64,000 nucleotides of DNA from the NCBI RefSeq assembly GCF_017908595.1, contig NZ_JAGKTL010000002.1, positions 186,001 to 250,000 on the forward strand, in the 5' to 3' direction. The first letter of the stretch is position 1. Each line of letters begins with the position of its first letter. A program made the translations under genes and the position numbers. Source of the stretch: Rhodothermus bifroesti (lineage in GTDB: Bacteria > Bacteroidota > Rhodothermia > Rhodothermales > Rhodothermaceae). This document shows positions 44,201 to 52,539 of the stretch, one piece after another. The notes beneath the pieces were generated by a model, which made no database searches, was not told the origin of the DNA, and worked only from the letters and a program-made list of their open reading frames with translations.

Positions 44201-44752
44201 ATAAATCTGGCCGCTGGCGTCTAAATGCACGCGCAGCTCGCTAGCCCAAATGGGATAGCCTCGGTAGTGTTGTGCAAAGCGCAGATGGGTGTAGCCCAGC
44301 GCATCTTGGCTGATTTCTTGAAGTTTCAACTCCGCTTTGGGATCCTCTAGCCGCAGTAGCCAGCGATGTCGATGGAGAAAGTCAGCAACCTGGAGGGCGG
44401 CGTCTTGAGGGCGTTTACTAGCTATCTGTTCCAATTTTCCGAGCATCCAACGGACAGTCCCGTTGGGTGCGCGGTAAAGCTTGGGACCTTCAAGGGTTTG
44501 CAGCCGAGGCGACTTTTTGGCTGGCAGTGGTTTCAGTGACAGCTTGCCTACGGGACGGCCGTAGCGCAACAGAGAGCCCTGCGAGGGGCGCAACACGTGC
44601 TGGAGCTCCTGAGGAGTTCTAATCAGGGGAAAATCTAGGCGTTGAGGTAAGGGCGGGAGCGGGCGCTTCTCTTGTTTCAGAGGCTGCGCCTGAAGGGGAA
44701 GCATGATAAAAAACACTCCTGCCAGGAAAAGCCACCTGAAGATGCGCTTCAT
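41291..44752 (-). CDS. Secreted M4 (thermolysin-like) metalloprotease with PKD and T9SS sorting domain
   Basis: A 1153-residue exported protease. Order: signal peptide ending near LPLQAQ; a propeptide with FTP/PepSY-like character (~50-290); the M4 catalytic domain with HEMAH at 470-474, the third zinc ligand Glu494 in NESFAD, and HINSGIPNRAA with NSG; a beta-propeller-like segment (~640-960); a PKD domain (LTVTFDASASSDPDGD, then FRWEFGNG); and a C-terminal sorting domain (WYPHPVRQSLTLQIGVP to LVLRQASHQLKRTVIIAP). The sorting domain marks it as cargo of the PorU/PorV system encoded in this window. Its ATG overlaps the stop of the upstream lipoprotein gene (ATGA). Confidence 0.92.
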   Translation of the reverse strand: MKRIFRWLFLAGVFFIMLPLQAQPLKQEKRPLPPLPQRLDFPLIRTPQELQHVLRPSQGSLLRYGRPVGKLSLKPLPAKKSPRLQTLEGPKLYRAPNGTVRWMLGKLEQIASKRPQDAALQVADFLHRHRWLLRLEDPKAELKLQEISQDALGYTHLRFAQHYRGYPIWASELRVHLDASGQIYALNGAYEPTPTGLSELTPHLKATEAYAQATHDLRQKGRWRTPSPALREALKLDEAEPQLVLFRHNELGWRLAYEVDIRPNWLERYTYLIDAQTGTILHSFATHCTLKPLEAHTLPDEPKITVAAPFALQGSFVDAQAQDVLGNSRTLRVYHDPDSGYYMIWDLPSLDLSASRLPREPKGGAVVLNAQNQDLSSNTNLSQVSSPNNTWTDPVAVSAHWNHYLAFTFFRTHFNRNAIDGQGGTLLSVVHVTYGGQPMDNAFWNGRVMAYGDGNREFLPLAGNPDVGVHEMAHGVIEHTANLVYQFQPGALNESFADVFAALATGDFLLGEGIVRPETGKRALRDLKNPNGDHVLSRQPAHMSAYLNLDITQDNGGVHINSGIPNRAASMIIEQIGPEKAGQIYYRALSQYLTRNSQFGDLRQAIEQSTRDLYGEGAELQTVRQAFDAVGITLDVGQGGNPGNDLPAPQVQTSLIFFVLWDPFGYQYAGEIGVLDLTQPQNPQLALIDAVQARFTELENGALDVAQLSGTRDGRSLWFVDANGQLTAIDLTSGQIYSFDFYLREPGDLWNASISPDGSVAAIVSAYENDPTLYFWNGEQVFQLPLEPTSTMYVKVKTIAFPDVVNWSPNPALPRIVFDALNRMQLGGQPMSYWSAYEVDFAQNFEIYSLIPAQNPQISIGNPMYFPTNPDVIAFNVVIGDTADVVLLDYEQKRLLALGFPERTGGQVIDPLRPCFSPDGRLLMVTSPSKGWLVFDDTQQLGFIDISQIFGGVPFNAVWLGQLGQDRQNRPPVAVLRADSTVGLAPLTVTFDASASSDPDGDSLTFRWEFGNGATGSGQRTTHTFQSPGSYTVRLYVVDPWGAVGRDSVTIEVRQTLSDASPWPALPEQLTLKAWYPHPVRQSLTLQIGVPQAGTLWIQIYDVLGQEVWNQTLEAARGWQQVVLSLPKLAAGAYQLVLRQASHQLKRTVIIAP

Positions 44753-45174
44753 GGCTGCTGCTGCAGACTTTGGTTAAGGCTATCGTAAAGGTTCTGAAGA
44801 GTGCGGGCAGTAGCCTGCGTGTCGGAAGGCTCCCATGCCCAGTGCAGCGTGTCTTGCTGTAGATAGAGCGTAATAAAACGGGTGTAGTTGGCCCAGTTTG
44901 TGTAAGGAGGTAAGGCTTGAAGCTGTTGGTAGAGGGTTTGTAAGGTTTGCTGTTGCGCAGAGTTCAATTTCCACGTTTTTTGTGACTGGCGGCTTTGACC
45001 AGGCCATTGTGACCATTCCTCAACCGTCCCGTTGGCATAGGCCGTATAGCCATGCTGTGCTCCTGTAAACCCCCCGCCTTCTCCCCAGGAGAGTTGGGGC
45101 AATTTATCTTTGCACCCATAACTTACCAGCAGCAACGAAAGGCAAGCAGCTAGCATAGAAGAGCACCGTTGCAT
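44749..45174 (-). CDS. Lipoprotein with GGGFTG motif, coupled to the M4 protease
   Basis: A 141-residue lipoprotein. The signal ends in LLLVSYGC with the acylated cysteine near residue 21. The mature part begins SWGEGGGFTGAQHGYTAYANG and continues as a Gln/Thr/Leu-rich helical domain (QTLYQQLQALPPY, ATARTLQNLYDSLNQSL). The GGGFTG stretch occurs in uncharacterised Bacteroidota lipoproteins; no function is known to me. It overlaps the protease start by four bases, so it may assist or restrain the protease, which is inference. The ATG at 45174 was chosen because it starts the lipoprotein signal. Confidence 0.7.
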   Translation of the reverse strand: MQRCSSMLAACLSLLLVSYGCKDKLPQLSWGEGGGFTGAQHGYTAYANGTVEEWSQWPGQSRQSQKTWKLNSAQQQTLQTLYQQLQALPPYTNWANYTRFITLYLQQDTLHWAWEPSDTQATARTLQNLYDSLNQSLQQQP

Positions 45175-45232
45175 GGTCAAAGGCCCTTTGACAGTTGGCA
45201 AGACGGCCTAGGTGGATAAGCCTGCCTATGTA

Positions 45233-45263
45233 CAAAAGTAGGCCGACGTTTTTCGCTGCGCAA
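45233..45263 (-). promoter_or_regulatory. Promoter of the lipoprotein-M4 protease operon
   Basis: Minus strand TTGCGC at 45258-45263 and TACTTTTG at 45233-45240 with exactly 20 bases between TTG and the box. It fits the Bacteroidota form without mismatch. Confidence 0.65.
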
Positions 45264-45281
45264 TCACCCGAATGGGTGATT
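45262..45281. promoter_or_regulatory. Inverted repeat overlapping the -33 element (operator candidate)
   Basis: AATCACCC-GAAT-GGGTGATT, a perfect 8-bp dyad with a 4-base centre. Its edge overlaps the TTG of the lipoprotein/protease promoter, which is the position of a repressor or activator site. No T tract follows on the minus strand. Confidence 0.5.
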
Positions 45282-45360
45282 TTAAAGCTCGTCTGAGGCG
45301 AAATGCAACGGTACCCTAAATACCGTAGAACGGATAGCGACCGTCACGCTGTGGAGATAA

Positions 45361-45390
45361 AACAAAAGCCCGGTCCTAAAAAACCGGGCT
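45361..45390 (-). terminator. Terminator after tRNA-Asp
   Basis: Minus-strand stem AGCCCGG/CCGGGCT with a T/A-rich loop, followed by TTTTGTTTT. The stretch between it and the lipoprotein gene (45175-45360) holds only the promoter and dyad described there. Confidence 0.85.
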
Positions 45391-45398
45391 TTCAAAAG

Positions 45399-45472
45399 CG
45401 GTCCGGACGGGACTCGAACCCGCGACCTCCGGCGTGACAGGCCGGCGTTCTGACCAACTGAACTACCGGACC
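45399..45472 (-). tRNA. tRNA-Asp (anticodon GTC)
   Basis: Minus strand: acceptor GGTCCGG/CCGGACC with discriminator G, D-arm TAGTTCAGTTGGTCAGA, anticodon stem CCGGC/GCCGG with loop CTGTCAC giving anticodon GTC, and T-arm GGTTCGAGTCC. CCA is not encoded. Confidence 0.96.
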
Positions 45473-45610
45473 AATAGAAGCGGCTTGCAAGCTACTGCAC
45501 TTGACCCCTCTAGGGCAAGTGCGCGTCGTTGAAGCTTTTGCGGATTGCCTTGGGGCTCAAAAGCAAGCTATACACGCTGCAGAATGGGTAAAGGTTTCGG
45601 CGCTCGGGGT

Positions 45611-46303
45611 CTAGTCGGGCCGGATGGTAATGTGCGGCGTGCTGTCCTTTGGATCCTCAAGCGGTTCTGGATTGGGCATGATCCAAGCCAAAATCAGGTA
45701 CAGCACGATAAATGGAAAGCCACTCGAGAAAATAGCGCCCAGCACAAATGCTGCCCGAACCAGTGTAGGATCGACGTTAAAGTATTCCGCGATGCCGCCG
45801 CATACGCCCGAAATCATTCGGTCGCGCGACTTTCGGAGTCGTTTTTTGCCTACTTGCTCTAGTGTTGAGGCAGCACTTTCGGCAGAGGTGCTTAGCGTAG
45901 CGCTTAGGTTTTCAAAAATTTTCTTAGACGGCTCAAACAACTCGCTAAAAGGCTTCTTAGAGGCCCGCTTACGTGGCTTCCTGGGGCGCGGCCGCCAGGA
46001 GAGTAGACCAAACCCGATAAGTATAATCAAAAGGCCAGCTACCCAGGGTAAAAATCCCGCCAGTACGCTTACATCTATGCCTTCCCACAACCCAAGTTGT
46101 TGGAGTACGTAAAGCGTTCCTACAAGGAGGAGCAAGAGTCCTACCAGGGTGGGCAAATTCCATATGGACTCGTTGCGCGCAGCTGCCGCTTCTTCCGCAA
46201 ACAGAAGCCGCTCCAGTTCCTCATCCGACAGTTGCTCCAGCTCAAGCGTTCCGGTTGGATTGGTTTCTGAGCGCAAAGGCTGTTGTTGCATATGGGTTGT
46301 CAT
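45611..46303 (-). CDS. PspC-domain membrane protein
   Basis: A 230-residue protein. An acidic N-terminus ([16 protein letters not shown]) is followed by two membrane helices (residues ~48-105), a basic cytoplasmic segment ([14 protein letters not shown]), and a C-terminal PspC domain: [13 protein letters not shown]-like [20 protein letters not shown], then a hydrophobic helix ending AWIMPNPE. PspC proteins take part in phage-shock/envelope-stress responses. The PspC domain is C-terminal here, unlike the short stand-alone form. The 138 bases between it and tRNA-Asp contain an imperfect inverted repeat (GCACTTG/CAAGTGC) and no coding sequence. Confidence 0.83.
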   Translation of the reverse strand: MTTHMQQQPLRSETNPTGTLELEQLSDEELERLLFAEEAAAARNESIWNLPTLVGLLLLLVGTLYVLQQLGLWEGIDVSVLAGFLPWVAGLLIILIGFGLLSWRPRPRKPRKRASKKPFSELFEPSKKIFENLSATLSTSAESAASTLEQVGKKRLRKSRDRMISGVCGGIAEYFNVDPTLVRAAFVLGAIFSSGFPFIVLYLILAWIMPNPEPLEDPKDSTPHITIRPD

Positions 46304-46366
46304 AGGGCTTGGGTTGTAGCCGCTCTAGCAGTACCCATGCATTGGTACGCATGAGCTTTAGGGAAG

Positions 46367-46957
46367 TTACGGCAGGCGGAGGATTTCGTGTTCTGTCACC
46401 AAAATACGTATAGGCACATCGTGCGCCTCGGGCGGAACAAAGTCAACCAAGCATGCAGCGTATACTGGACAGATGGTACAAGCAGCAAGACCGCGTAAAA
46501 AGGCGTCGTAATATCCCTTGCCGTAACCAAGGCGATAGCCATTGCGGCCGGCACCTAAGGCGGGTACGAGCACGACGTCGAGTGTTTCTGGTGGAACGCG
46601 AGGGGTATTATAGGGTTCTTGCAACCCCCATGGGCCGGTGGCCAGCTGCGCTATTGTCTGAAAACGCCGGGCTTCCAGCATTGGCGTACCTGTCGCTGTC
46701 GATACCACAACCGGCAGCGCCACTTGCACGCCGCGTTCCCAGAGCCAAAAAGCAAGTGGGCGCAGGTCGATCTCCCGGCGTTCCAGCAGCGGCCAGTAGA
46801 GCATCACCGTCTGGGCCTGCAAAAGCTCAGGAAGCTGCATAAGGTGATGTACCATAGCCTGGCTGCAGGCTTGATGGGCCTCGGCGCTTAGGTTCATGCG
46901 AAACGCCCGAAAACGCTCACGAAGCGCTGCTTTACGCTGTGCTGCTATCGTTTCCAC
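46367..46957 (-). CDS. 5-formyltetrahydrofolate cyclo-ligase
   Basis: A 196-residue enzyme that converts 5-formyl-THF to 5,10-methenyl-THF with ATP, a folate salvage step. The ATP/folate loop GRNGYRLGYGKGYYDAFL near residue 135 is the family signature; the N-terminal KAALRERFRAFR is also typical. The start is GTG at 46957. It is divergent from the AhpD-like gene with only a 20-base gap, so any promoters must overlap the neighbouring coding ends. Together with FolD it serves one-carbon metabolism. Confidence 0.9.
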   Translation of the reverse strand: METIAAQRKAALRERFRAFRMNLSAEAHQACSQAMVHHLMQLPELLQAQTVMLYWPLLERREIDLRPLAFWLWERGVQVALPVVVSTATGTPMLEARRFQTIAQLATGPWGLQEPYNTPRVPPETLDVVLVPALGAGRNGYRLGYGKGYYDAFLRGLAACTICPVYAACLVDFVPPEAHDVPIRILVTEHEILRLP

Positions 46958-46977
46958 CCCAAAAAAAGCCTGTAAAC

Positions 46978-47355
46978 ATGGAAGCTTCAGCTATGCCGCC
47001 TGACCGGATTGCCGCCTTTGAGGCTTACCGGGAGCGCATGCATCGTCGCATTTTTGAAAAAAACCACTTGGGCATCAAACGGTTCTTTCACTTAGACGAA
47101 ACAGCCTACCATGATGGTGCTCTGGACCGGCGCACCAAGGAGTTGCTGGGTTTGGTTGCTTCTATGGTGCTGCGCTGCAACGAGTGCATCGACTACCATT
47201 TGATCAACTGCGTGCGTCTGGGTATTAGCGACGAAGAGCTCGATGATGCCATGAACATTGCGCTCGTGGTAGGAGGATCGATCGTGATCCCGCATTTGCG
47301 ACATGCTGTCGAAACGGTCGACCTGCTGCGCAGTCGTGAAAATCCTACGGAATAA
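46978..47355 (+). CDS. Carboxymuconolactone decarboxylase/AhpD-family protein
   Basis: A 125-residue all-helical protein of the CMD/AhpD family. The redox-type pair is in LRCNECIDYHLINC (CxxC followed by H), as in AhpD-like alkylhydroperoxidase proteins. The N-terminal KELLGLVASMV and the central ISDEELDDAMNIALVVGGS are typical. The ATG at 46978 was chosen; a second one, five codons on, is possible. The exact substrate is unknown. Confidence 0.82.
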   Translation: MEASAMPPDRIAAFEAYRERMHRRIFEKNHLGIKRFFHLDETAYHDGALDRRTKELLGLVASMVLRCNECIDYHLINCVRLGISDEELDDAMNIALVVGGSIVIPHLRHAVETVDLLRSRENPTE

Positions 47356-47400
47356 TATGCTTGGGGCCATGCTGCGGTGATCTTAGGGGCTGCTTGCGCG

Positions 47401-47431
47401 TTGCACATCGGACGTAAAAACCCTATTTTTG
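47401..47431 (+). promoter_or_regulatory. Promoter of the ffh-rpsP-rimM-trmD-rplS operon
   Basis: TTGCAC (47401-47406), a 17-base spacer and TATTTTTG (47424-47431), an exact TTG-N20-TAnnTTTG match 30 bases before the ffh start. Confidence 0.72.
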
Positions 47432-47461
47432 CCTTCCTGCAACGAGGGCAGGGGCTGCACC

Positions 47462-48814
47462 ATGTTTGAGAGTCTTACCGAAAAGCTGGAAGCTGCGCTA
47501 AGGTCGGTTACCGGACAAGGGCGCATTACGGAGCTCAACATCGCTGAGACGATGCGCGAGATCCGTCGTGCGCTGCTTGAGGCGGATGTTAACTATGAAG
47601 TGGCGCGGGAGTTTACCGAACGCGTTAAAGAAAAGGCGCTGGGCACCAAAGTCCTAGCCTCGGTTTCTCCAGGGCAGCAGCTTGTAAAGATTGTCTACGA
47701 TGAGCTGGTGCAGCTTTTGGGTGCGGAGCAGGTCGACGTCAAGCTAAGCCAGCAGCCCCCAACCATTATTTTGGTGGCGGGTTTGCAGGGTTCGGGGAAG
47801 ACGACTTTCTGCGCTAAGCTGGCTCATTATTTTAAAAAGAAAGGTCACGCGCCCTTATTGGCTGCTGCTGATGTTTACCGGCCAGCGGCTGTTGAGCAGC
47901 TCAAAACCTTAGCGGCAACCATTCCCGTTCCTGTCTATGCGCTTGAGGAAGACGGCCGCGTGGTGCAGGATGCCGTTCGCGTAGCCCGCGAAGCTGTGGC
48001 ACAAGCGCGACGCACGGCGCGGGATATTGTGATCATCGACACCGCCGGCCGCTTGCACATTGACGAAGCAATGATGCGGGAGGTTGAGCAGATCAAAGCT
48101 GCGGTTCGCCCGCATGAAATCCTGTTTGTGGTTGACAGCATGACCGGGCAGGATGCGGTCAACACAGCTAAAGCCTTTAATGAGCGGTTGGACTTTGATG
48201 GTGTCGTGCTGACCAAGCTCGATGGCGACACGCGTGGCGGGGCAGCGCTTTCGATCCGCTCGGTGGTTCGCAAGCCCATTAAGTTTGCCTCAACGGGCGA
48301 AAAGCTCGATGCGCTCACGCCGTTTTATCCAGACCGCATGGCGCAGCGCATTCTAGGCATGGGCGATGTCATTTCGCTTGTTGAGCGTGCGCAGGAGCAG
48401 TATGATGCCCGACAGGCCGAAAAACTTCAGCGTAAGCTGCGCTCGGCTGATTTCAACCTAGAGGATTTTTACGAACAGCTCCAGCGCATCAAAAAGATGG
48501 GCTCGATTCGCGAGCTGGTCGGTATGATTCCGGGCCTTGGCCGTCAGGTTAAGGATGTGGAGATAGACGATGAAGCCTTCAAGCATATTGAAGCCATTAT
48601 TTTGTCGATGACGCCGGAGGAACGCCGGCATCCGGAAATCATTGATGCCAGCCGTCGTCGGCGTATTGCGCGGGGGTGTGGCTTGGAGGTGAGCGACGTG
48701 AATCAGCTTTTGCGCCAGTTTCAGGAGATGAAAAAGGTGATGAAGTCGATGTCTAAACTTATGGGCAAGGGGCGGGCTATCGACCTTCGGGCGTTGTTGG
48801 GTGGACGGATGTAA
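47462..48814 (+). CDS. ffh: Signal recognition particle GTPase (Ffh/SRP54)
   Basis: A 450-residue GTPase that binds signal sequences on ribosomes and delivers them to FtsY. N domain 1-90; G domain with G1 [14 protein letters not shown] near residue 105, [10 protein letters not shown] (G3), [10 protein letters not shown] (G4) and GTGEK-like [12 protein letters not shown] (G5); and a methionine-bearing M domain from ~300 with GMIPGLG and the RNA-binding [10 protein letters not shown]. The ATG at 47462 was chosen over an upstream in-frame start because it matches [13 protein letters not shown] of the family. It leads a ribosome/translation operon. Confidence 0.95.
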   Translation: MFESLTEKLEAALRSVTGQGRITELNIAETMREIRRALLEADVNYEVAREFTERVKEKALGTKVLASVSPGQQLVKIVYDELVQLLGAEQVDVKLSQQPPTIILVAGLQGSGKTTFCAKLAHYFKKKGHAPLLAAADVYRPAAVEQLKTLAATIPVPVYALEEDGRVVQDAVRVAREAVAQARRTARDIVIIDTAGRLHIDEAMMREVEQIKAAVRPHEILFVVDSMTGQDAVNTAKAFNERLDFDGVVLTKLDGDTRGGAALSIRSVVRKPIKFASTGEKLDALTPFYPDRMAQRILGMGDVISLVERAQEQYDARQAEKLQRKLRSADFNLEDFYEQLQRIKKMGSIRELVGMIPGLGRQVKDVEIDDEAFKHIEAIILSMTPEERRHPEIIDASRRRRIARGCGLEVSDVNQLLRQFQEMKKVMKSMSKLMGKGRAIDLRALLGGRM

Positions 48815-48848
48815 CTGTTGAAAAAAATAAGCCTAAGCTGAGAACGAT

Positions 48849-49388
48849 ATGGCGGTCAAATTACGTTTGCGTCGATTGGGTCGGAAGAAGCTTCCGATTT
48901 TTGCCATTGTTGCAGCCGATGCACGGGCGCCGCGCGATGGTCGTTTTATTGAAGATCTGGGGCGTTATCGGCCTTTGGAGGAGCCTTCGCACGTTGAGCT
49001 GAAGCTAGATCGCGTGCTTTATTGGCTCGAAAAAGGAGCGCAGCCTACCGAGACGGTTGAAAGCATTCTTCGGCGCGAAGGGGTGTTGCTGGCGCTGCAC
49101 TTGCGGCGTAGGGGTGTTCCAGAAGAGGAAATCCAAAAGGCGGTGGCGGAGCATCGGGCTCGGCGCTACGCCAAGCTGCAAGCGCAGGCCAAGGTGACTG
49201 CAGCCGATCGAAAGCGCGCAGCGCTCGAAGCTGAGCGGCAGCGCATTGCTGCTTTAGAGGCTGAGCAGGCGCGCAAGAAGGCTGAGGCTGAGGCGCGTAA
49301 AGCTGCTGAAAAGGTGCAAGAGGAGGCCGCACCGACAGAGGCTGCTGCTGAGGCATCGGCTGAGCATCCAGAGCAGGGTGCTGAATAA
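48849..49388 (+). CDS. rpsP: 30S ribosomal protein S16 with long C-terminal extension
   Basis: A 179-residue S16. The core (1-80) is standard: AVKLRLRRLGRKKLPIFAIV, DGRFIEDLGRY, RVLYWLEKGAQPTETV. The ~95 residues beyond are an Ala/Glu/Lys-rich helix (ERQRIAALEAEQARKKAEAE) followed by an acidic tail. Long S16 extensions are common in Bacteroidota relatives; their role is unclear. Confidence 0.94.
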   Translation: MAVKLRLRRLGRKKLPIFAIVAADARAPRDGRFIEDLGRYRPLEEPSHVELKLDRVLYWLEKGAQPTETVESILRREGVLLALHLRRRGVPEEEIQKAVAEHRARRYAKLQAQAKVTAADRKRAALEAERQRIAALEAEQARKKAEAEARKAAEKVQEEAAPTEAAAEASAEHPEQGAE

Positions 49389-49421
49389 TTTGATCGGGGC
49401 AAAGCGGATCGTAGGGAGGCC

Positions 49422-49958
49422 ATGGCAACCGGCCCAGATGACCTGCTGCGCATGGGCTATGTTGTACGTGCGCATGGCGTTCGGGGTGCCTTTAAGGTGA
49501 TTCCCGAGACCGACGATCCAACACGCTTTGAGCATTTGGAAGTCGTCTACCTGGGGCGCTCGGCAGCTGAAGCGCGTCCGCTACGGGTACAGCAGGTGCA
49601 GTACCAGCCTACGCGCCGTGGCTTGCTGGTCCTACTGCAGGTGGAGGCCATCGCAGACCGAGACGCTGCTGAGGCGCTTCGGGGACAGGGGGTGTATGCG
49701 CGTGCCAGCGACCTGCCCCCGCTAGAGGAAGGAGAATTTTACCTGCATGATCTGATTGGGCTGCAGGTAGAGACCGAGGTGGGGGAGATCGTGGGTACCG
49801 TGGCCGAGGTGCTAGAAATGCCGGCACACCTGATCTACGTGGTGACACGGCCGGGCCGCCCGCAGGCGCTTATTCCTGGGGTTGAAGCCTTTGTCCGTGA
49901 GCTAGACTTTGAGCGTCGGCGGCTTGTGGTGCGTTTAATAGAAGGGTTATTGCCGTGA
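49422..49958 (+). CDS. rimM: Ribosome maturation factor RimM
   Basis: A 178-residue factor binding S19 and needed for 30S assembly. The N-terminal beta-barrel opens with GYVVRAHGVRGAFKVIPETD, and the C-terminal PRC-barrel has EGEFYLHDLIGLQV and ALIPGVEAFVRELD. A clear GGGAGG precedes the ATG. Three bases separate it from the possible upstream start of trmD. Confidence 0.94.
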   Translation: MATGPDDLLRMGYVVRAHGVRGAFKVIPETDDPTRFEHLEVVYLGRSAAEARPLRVQQVQYQPTRRGLLVLLQVEAIADRDAAEALRGQGVYARASDLPPLEEGEFYLHDLIGLQVETEVGEIVGTVAEVLEMPAHLIYVVTRPGRPQALIPGVEAFVRELDFERRRLVVRLIEGLLP

Positions 49959-49979
49959 CGATTGTTGGGAGGAGGGGCG

Positions 49980-50696
49980 ATGCGTATCGATATTGTGACC
50001 GCTTTCCCCGACTTGGTTCGGGGACCCTTGGAATACAGCATCTTGCGCCGAGCCCGGATGCGCGGCTTGGTGGACATTCGGGTGCACGATCTGCGCGATT
50101 ACACCACCGACCGGCATCGGCAAATTGACGACTATCCGTACGGGGGCGGCAGTGGGATGGTGCTTAAGCCTGAGCCCATTTTTCGCTGCATCGAAGCCAT
50201 CCAGGCCGAAGCCGCCCGCCAAGGCCAAACCATTGACGAAGTGATCTATCTAACGCCCGACGGCCAGGTCTTTACTCAGGAGCTGGCCACGCGGCTTTCG
50301 CTTTGCCAGCAGCTGATTCTGCTTGCTGGGCACTATAAGGGAGTAGATCAGCGCGTGCGCGATGCGCTGGTTACCATGGAACTGTCTATTGGCGACTATG
50401 TGCTTAGTGGTGGTGAGCTGCCAGCACTGGTTGTGGTCGACGCAATTGTGCGCCTGATTCCTGGCGTGCTAGGGGATGCAAGCTCGGCGCTTTCTGATTC
50501 CTTTCAGGACGGTTTGCTCGATGCGCCGGTTTACACGCGGCCGGCGGTCTATCGGGGGATGGCTGTGCCCGAGGTGCTGCTTTCAGGCGACCACCAGCGC
50601 ATTGCTGCCTGGCGCGAGGCCCAACGTCTAGAAAAGACGCGTCAACGTCGCCCAGATTTGCTTGAAAAACTAGAGCTGACAACAAACGACGAATAA
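49980..50696 (+). CDS. trmD: tRNA (guanine-N1-)-methyltransferase (TrmD)
   Basis: A 238-residue SPOUT methyltransferase that makes m1G37 and prevents frameshifting. Motifs: [11 protein letters not shown] at the N-terminus, [29 protein letters not shown] and the trefoil-knot [16 protein letters not shown]. The ATG at 49980 has GGGAGGAGGGG upstream; the in-frame start six codons earlier is less likely. Confidence 0.95.
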   Translation: MRIDIVTAFPDLVRGPLEYSILRRARMRGLVDIRVHDLRDYTTDRHRQIDDYPYGGGSGMVLKPEPIFRCIEAIQAEAARQGQTIDEVIYLTPDGQVFTQELATRLSLCQQLILLAGHYKGVDQRVRDALVTMELSIGDYVLSGGELPALVVVDAIVRLIPGVLGDASSALSDSFQDGLLDAPVYTRPAVYRGMAVPEVLLSGDHQRIAAWREAQRLEKTRQRRPDLLEKLELTTNDE

Positions 50697-50710
50697 AACG
50701 GAGAAAGGTT

Positions 50711-51088
50711 ATGTCGGATGCGATCCTTCGCCTTGTAGAGGCTACGCAGCTTCGGGATGACATCCCGGAGTTTAGCCCTGGCGATACGGTTAACGTGCAC
50801 GTACGCGTGATCGAGGGGGACAAAGAGCGCATTCAGCAATTTCAGGGGGTGGTGATCTCCATTCGGGGCAGCGGTGCACGCAAGACATTCACTGTTCGCA
50901 AGATCTCGAACGGTGTAGGCGTGGAGCGTATCTTTCCCATGCATTCCCCCAAGATCGCCAAGATCGAGGTTGTGCGTCGGGGGCACGTGCGGCGTGCCAA
51001 GCTCTACTATTTGCGGCAGCGCCAAGGCAAAGCTGCACGTATCAAGGAAAAACGCTACGTGCCTGGCGAAGAGGAATCAGGTGCTTAA
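50711..51088 (+). CDS. rplS: 50S ribosomal protein L19
   Basis: A 125-residue protein at the subunit interface. [30 protein letters not shown]-like [13 protein letters not shown] and [12 protein letters not shown] are the family signature. A GGAGAAAGG ribosome-binding site precedes the ATG. It is the last gene of the operon and is followed by a terminator. Confidence 0.96.
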   Translation: MSDAILRLVEATQLRDDIPEFSPGDTVNVHVRVIEGDKERIQQFQGVVISIRGSGARKTFTVRKISNGVGVERIFPMHSPKIAKIEVVRRGHVRRAKLYYLRQRQGKAARIKEKRYVPGEEESGA

Positions 51089-51140
51089 CGGAGCTCTGGC
51101 CCCCAGCCGGCGTTTAAACCCTTGGGTTGGGCTCAGCAGG

Positions 51141-51174
51141 CCGCCGACCGGAAGTTGCCGGACGGCGGTTTTTG
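51141..51174 (+). terminator. Terminator after rplS
   Basis: CCGCCGACCGG/CCGGACGGCGG stem with a single mismatch and a 6-base loop, followed by TTTTTG. Confidence 0.85.
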
Positions 51175-51214
51175 TTGGCAGCAACCTCGAAGGACACCTG
51201 CCTAAAACATCGCT

Positions 51215-52039
51215 ATGATACATTTAGCTGTTTGGGATCTACTGCCGGCAGAATTTTTCGTCTCGGGCTTGGCTTCAGTACGGCTGCCCTTTGCAGTTAC
51301 CCGTTGTCGGTCGTACCAGGCGCTCGAACAGCTGCTTGGCGGTGAAGTGGATGTGGCGCTGCTCCCAACGCTTGACGTGTTGTTGCACAACGATCAGGTC
51401 GATGCGCTACCTGCTGTAGCCCTTTCTTCTTGGAAGCATCCTTATGCCCGTTTGGTGCTTCGCCAAGGGTTTCTACAAGTCGAGACGTTGGCGCTCGATC
51501 CACGCTACGCCCAGGAAGCGTTTATCGCGCAAGTCGTGCTGAAAGAGCACTACAACCAAACGCCTCAACCTGTAGCCTACGAGGGTGCCACGCGTGAAGA
51601 ATTGCTGGCTGGCGATGAAGACGCTTGCCTCATTGTGGGTAATGATGCCCCCACGCTACAAACCAGTGCTCTGGTGCTTGATTTAGGACAGGAGTGGTAC
51701 GAACTGGCTAATTACCCTATGGTTTGGGGCCTTTTTGCTGTACGTAAAGGCGAGGGTTCTCCAGCACTGGTAAAGGCTCTGCGCCGACTAGCCAAAGCTG
51801 CCGACGAGCAACGCGACGTGTGGGCCCGAGCCCGTGAGACCATTCCTGAGCTCTATACCTACTTTCTAGAAAACCTGAGACTCCGTTTTGATGACCTTGC
51901 GATGGCTAGTTTGACTGAGTTGCGCGAATACCTGTTTTATTTCCAGATTACCGACGAGGTCCCTGACCTGCCTCTTTACACGATCCCAGAGGACGAGGAA
52001 GACGAAGAGGAAGACGAAGACGAGGTGCCCCTGCTCTAA
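51215..52039 (+). CDS. MqnA-like (chorismate dehydratase/periplasmic-binding fold) protein
   Basis: A 274-residue protein without a signal peptide. It has the order of the MqnA/MqnD family: a short first strand (AVWDLLPAEFF), LLGGEVDVALLPTLDVLLHND near residue 45, SSWKHPYARLVLR, a DEDACLIVGNDAP segment near 140, and WYELANYPMVWGLFAVRKG near 165. MqnA converts chorismate in the futalosine menaquinone pathway, so this may serve respiration. The family match is by pattern only. The final ~20 residues are an unusual acidic tail made almost wholly of Glu and Asp. smpB follows after 14 bases. Confidence 0.68.
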   Translation: MIHLAVWDLLPAEFFVSGLASVRLPFAVTRCRSYQALEQLLGGEVDVALLPTLDVLLHNDQVDALPAVALSSWKHPYARLVLRQGFLQVETLALDPRYAQEAFIAQVVLKEHYNQTPQPVAYEGATREELLAGDEDACLIVGNDAPTLQTSALVLDLGQEWYELANYPMVWGLFAVRKGEGSPALVKALRRLAKAADEQRDVWARARETIPELYTYFLENLRLRFDDLAMASLTELREYLFYFQITDEVPDLPLYTIPEDEEDEEEDEDEVPLL

Positions 52040-52053
52040 GGTTCTTCAATGCT

Positions 52054-52518
52054 ATGGCCGATCCTATCAAGCTTGTTGCTACCAACCGTAAGGCGCGCCA
52101 CGAGTACCACATTGAAGAAACGATTGAAGCTGGATTAGCGCTGAAGGGCACCGAAGTTAAATCGCTACGCGAAGGCCGCGTGAACCTGCAAGACGCCTAT
52201 TGCGCTCCAGAAAATGGCGAAATGTATCTTTACAACTGTCATATTTCGCCGTATCGGCACACCGGCGCACATGATAACCACGATCCCTTGCGGCCGCGCA
52301 AGCTGCTTATGCATCGGCGTGAGATTTTGCGCTGGACGCAGGCAGCGCAGCAAAAAGGCTATACCATTATTCCGCTGAGCATCTATTTCAAAAAAGGTAA
52401 GGCCAAAGTTGAGCTTGCCCTTGCCCGAGGGAAAAAGCTCTATGACCGCCGGGCAGACATTGCCGAGCGCGAAGCCCAGCGACGCTTGGAACGGGTGCTT
52501 AAAGGTCGTCGTGGATAA
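52054..52518 (+). CDS. smpB: SsrA-binding protein (SmpB)
   Basis: A 154-residue partner of tmRNA in trans-translation. N-terminal NRKARHEYHIEETIEAGL and LKGTEVKSLREGRVNLQDAY, then the C-terminal KVELALARGKKLYDRRADIAE are diagnostic. The tmRNA gene itself was not found in the window. Confidence 0.95.
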   Translation: MADPIKLVATNRKARHEYHIEETIEAGLALKGTEVKSLREGRVNLQDAYCAPENGEMYLYNCHISPYRHTGAHDNHDPLRPRKLLMHRREILRWTQAAQQKGYTIIPLSIYFKKGKAKVELALARGKKLYDRRADIAEREAQRRLERVLKGRRG

Positions 52519-52539
52519 TCCAAAATCCCTAGAAGTTTT

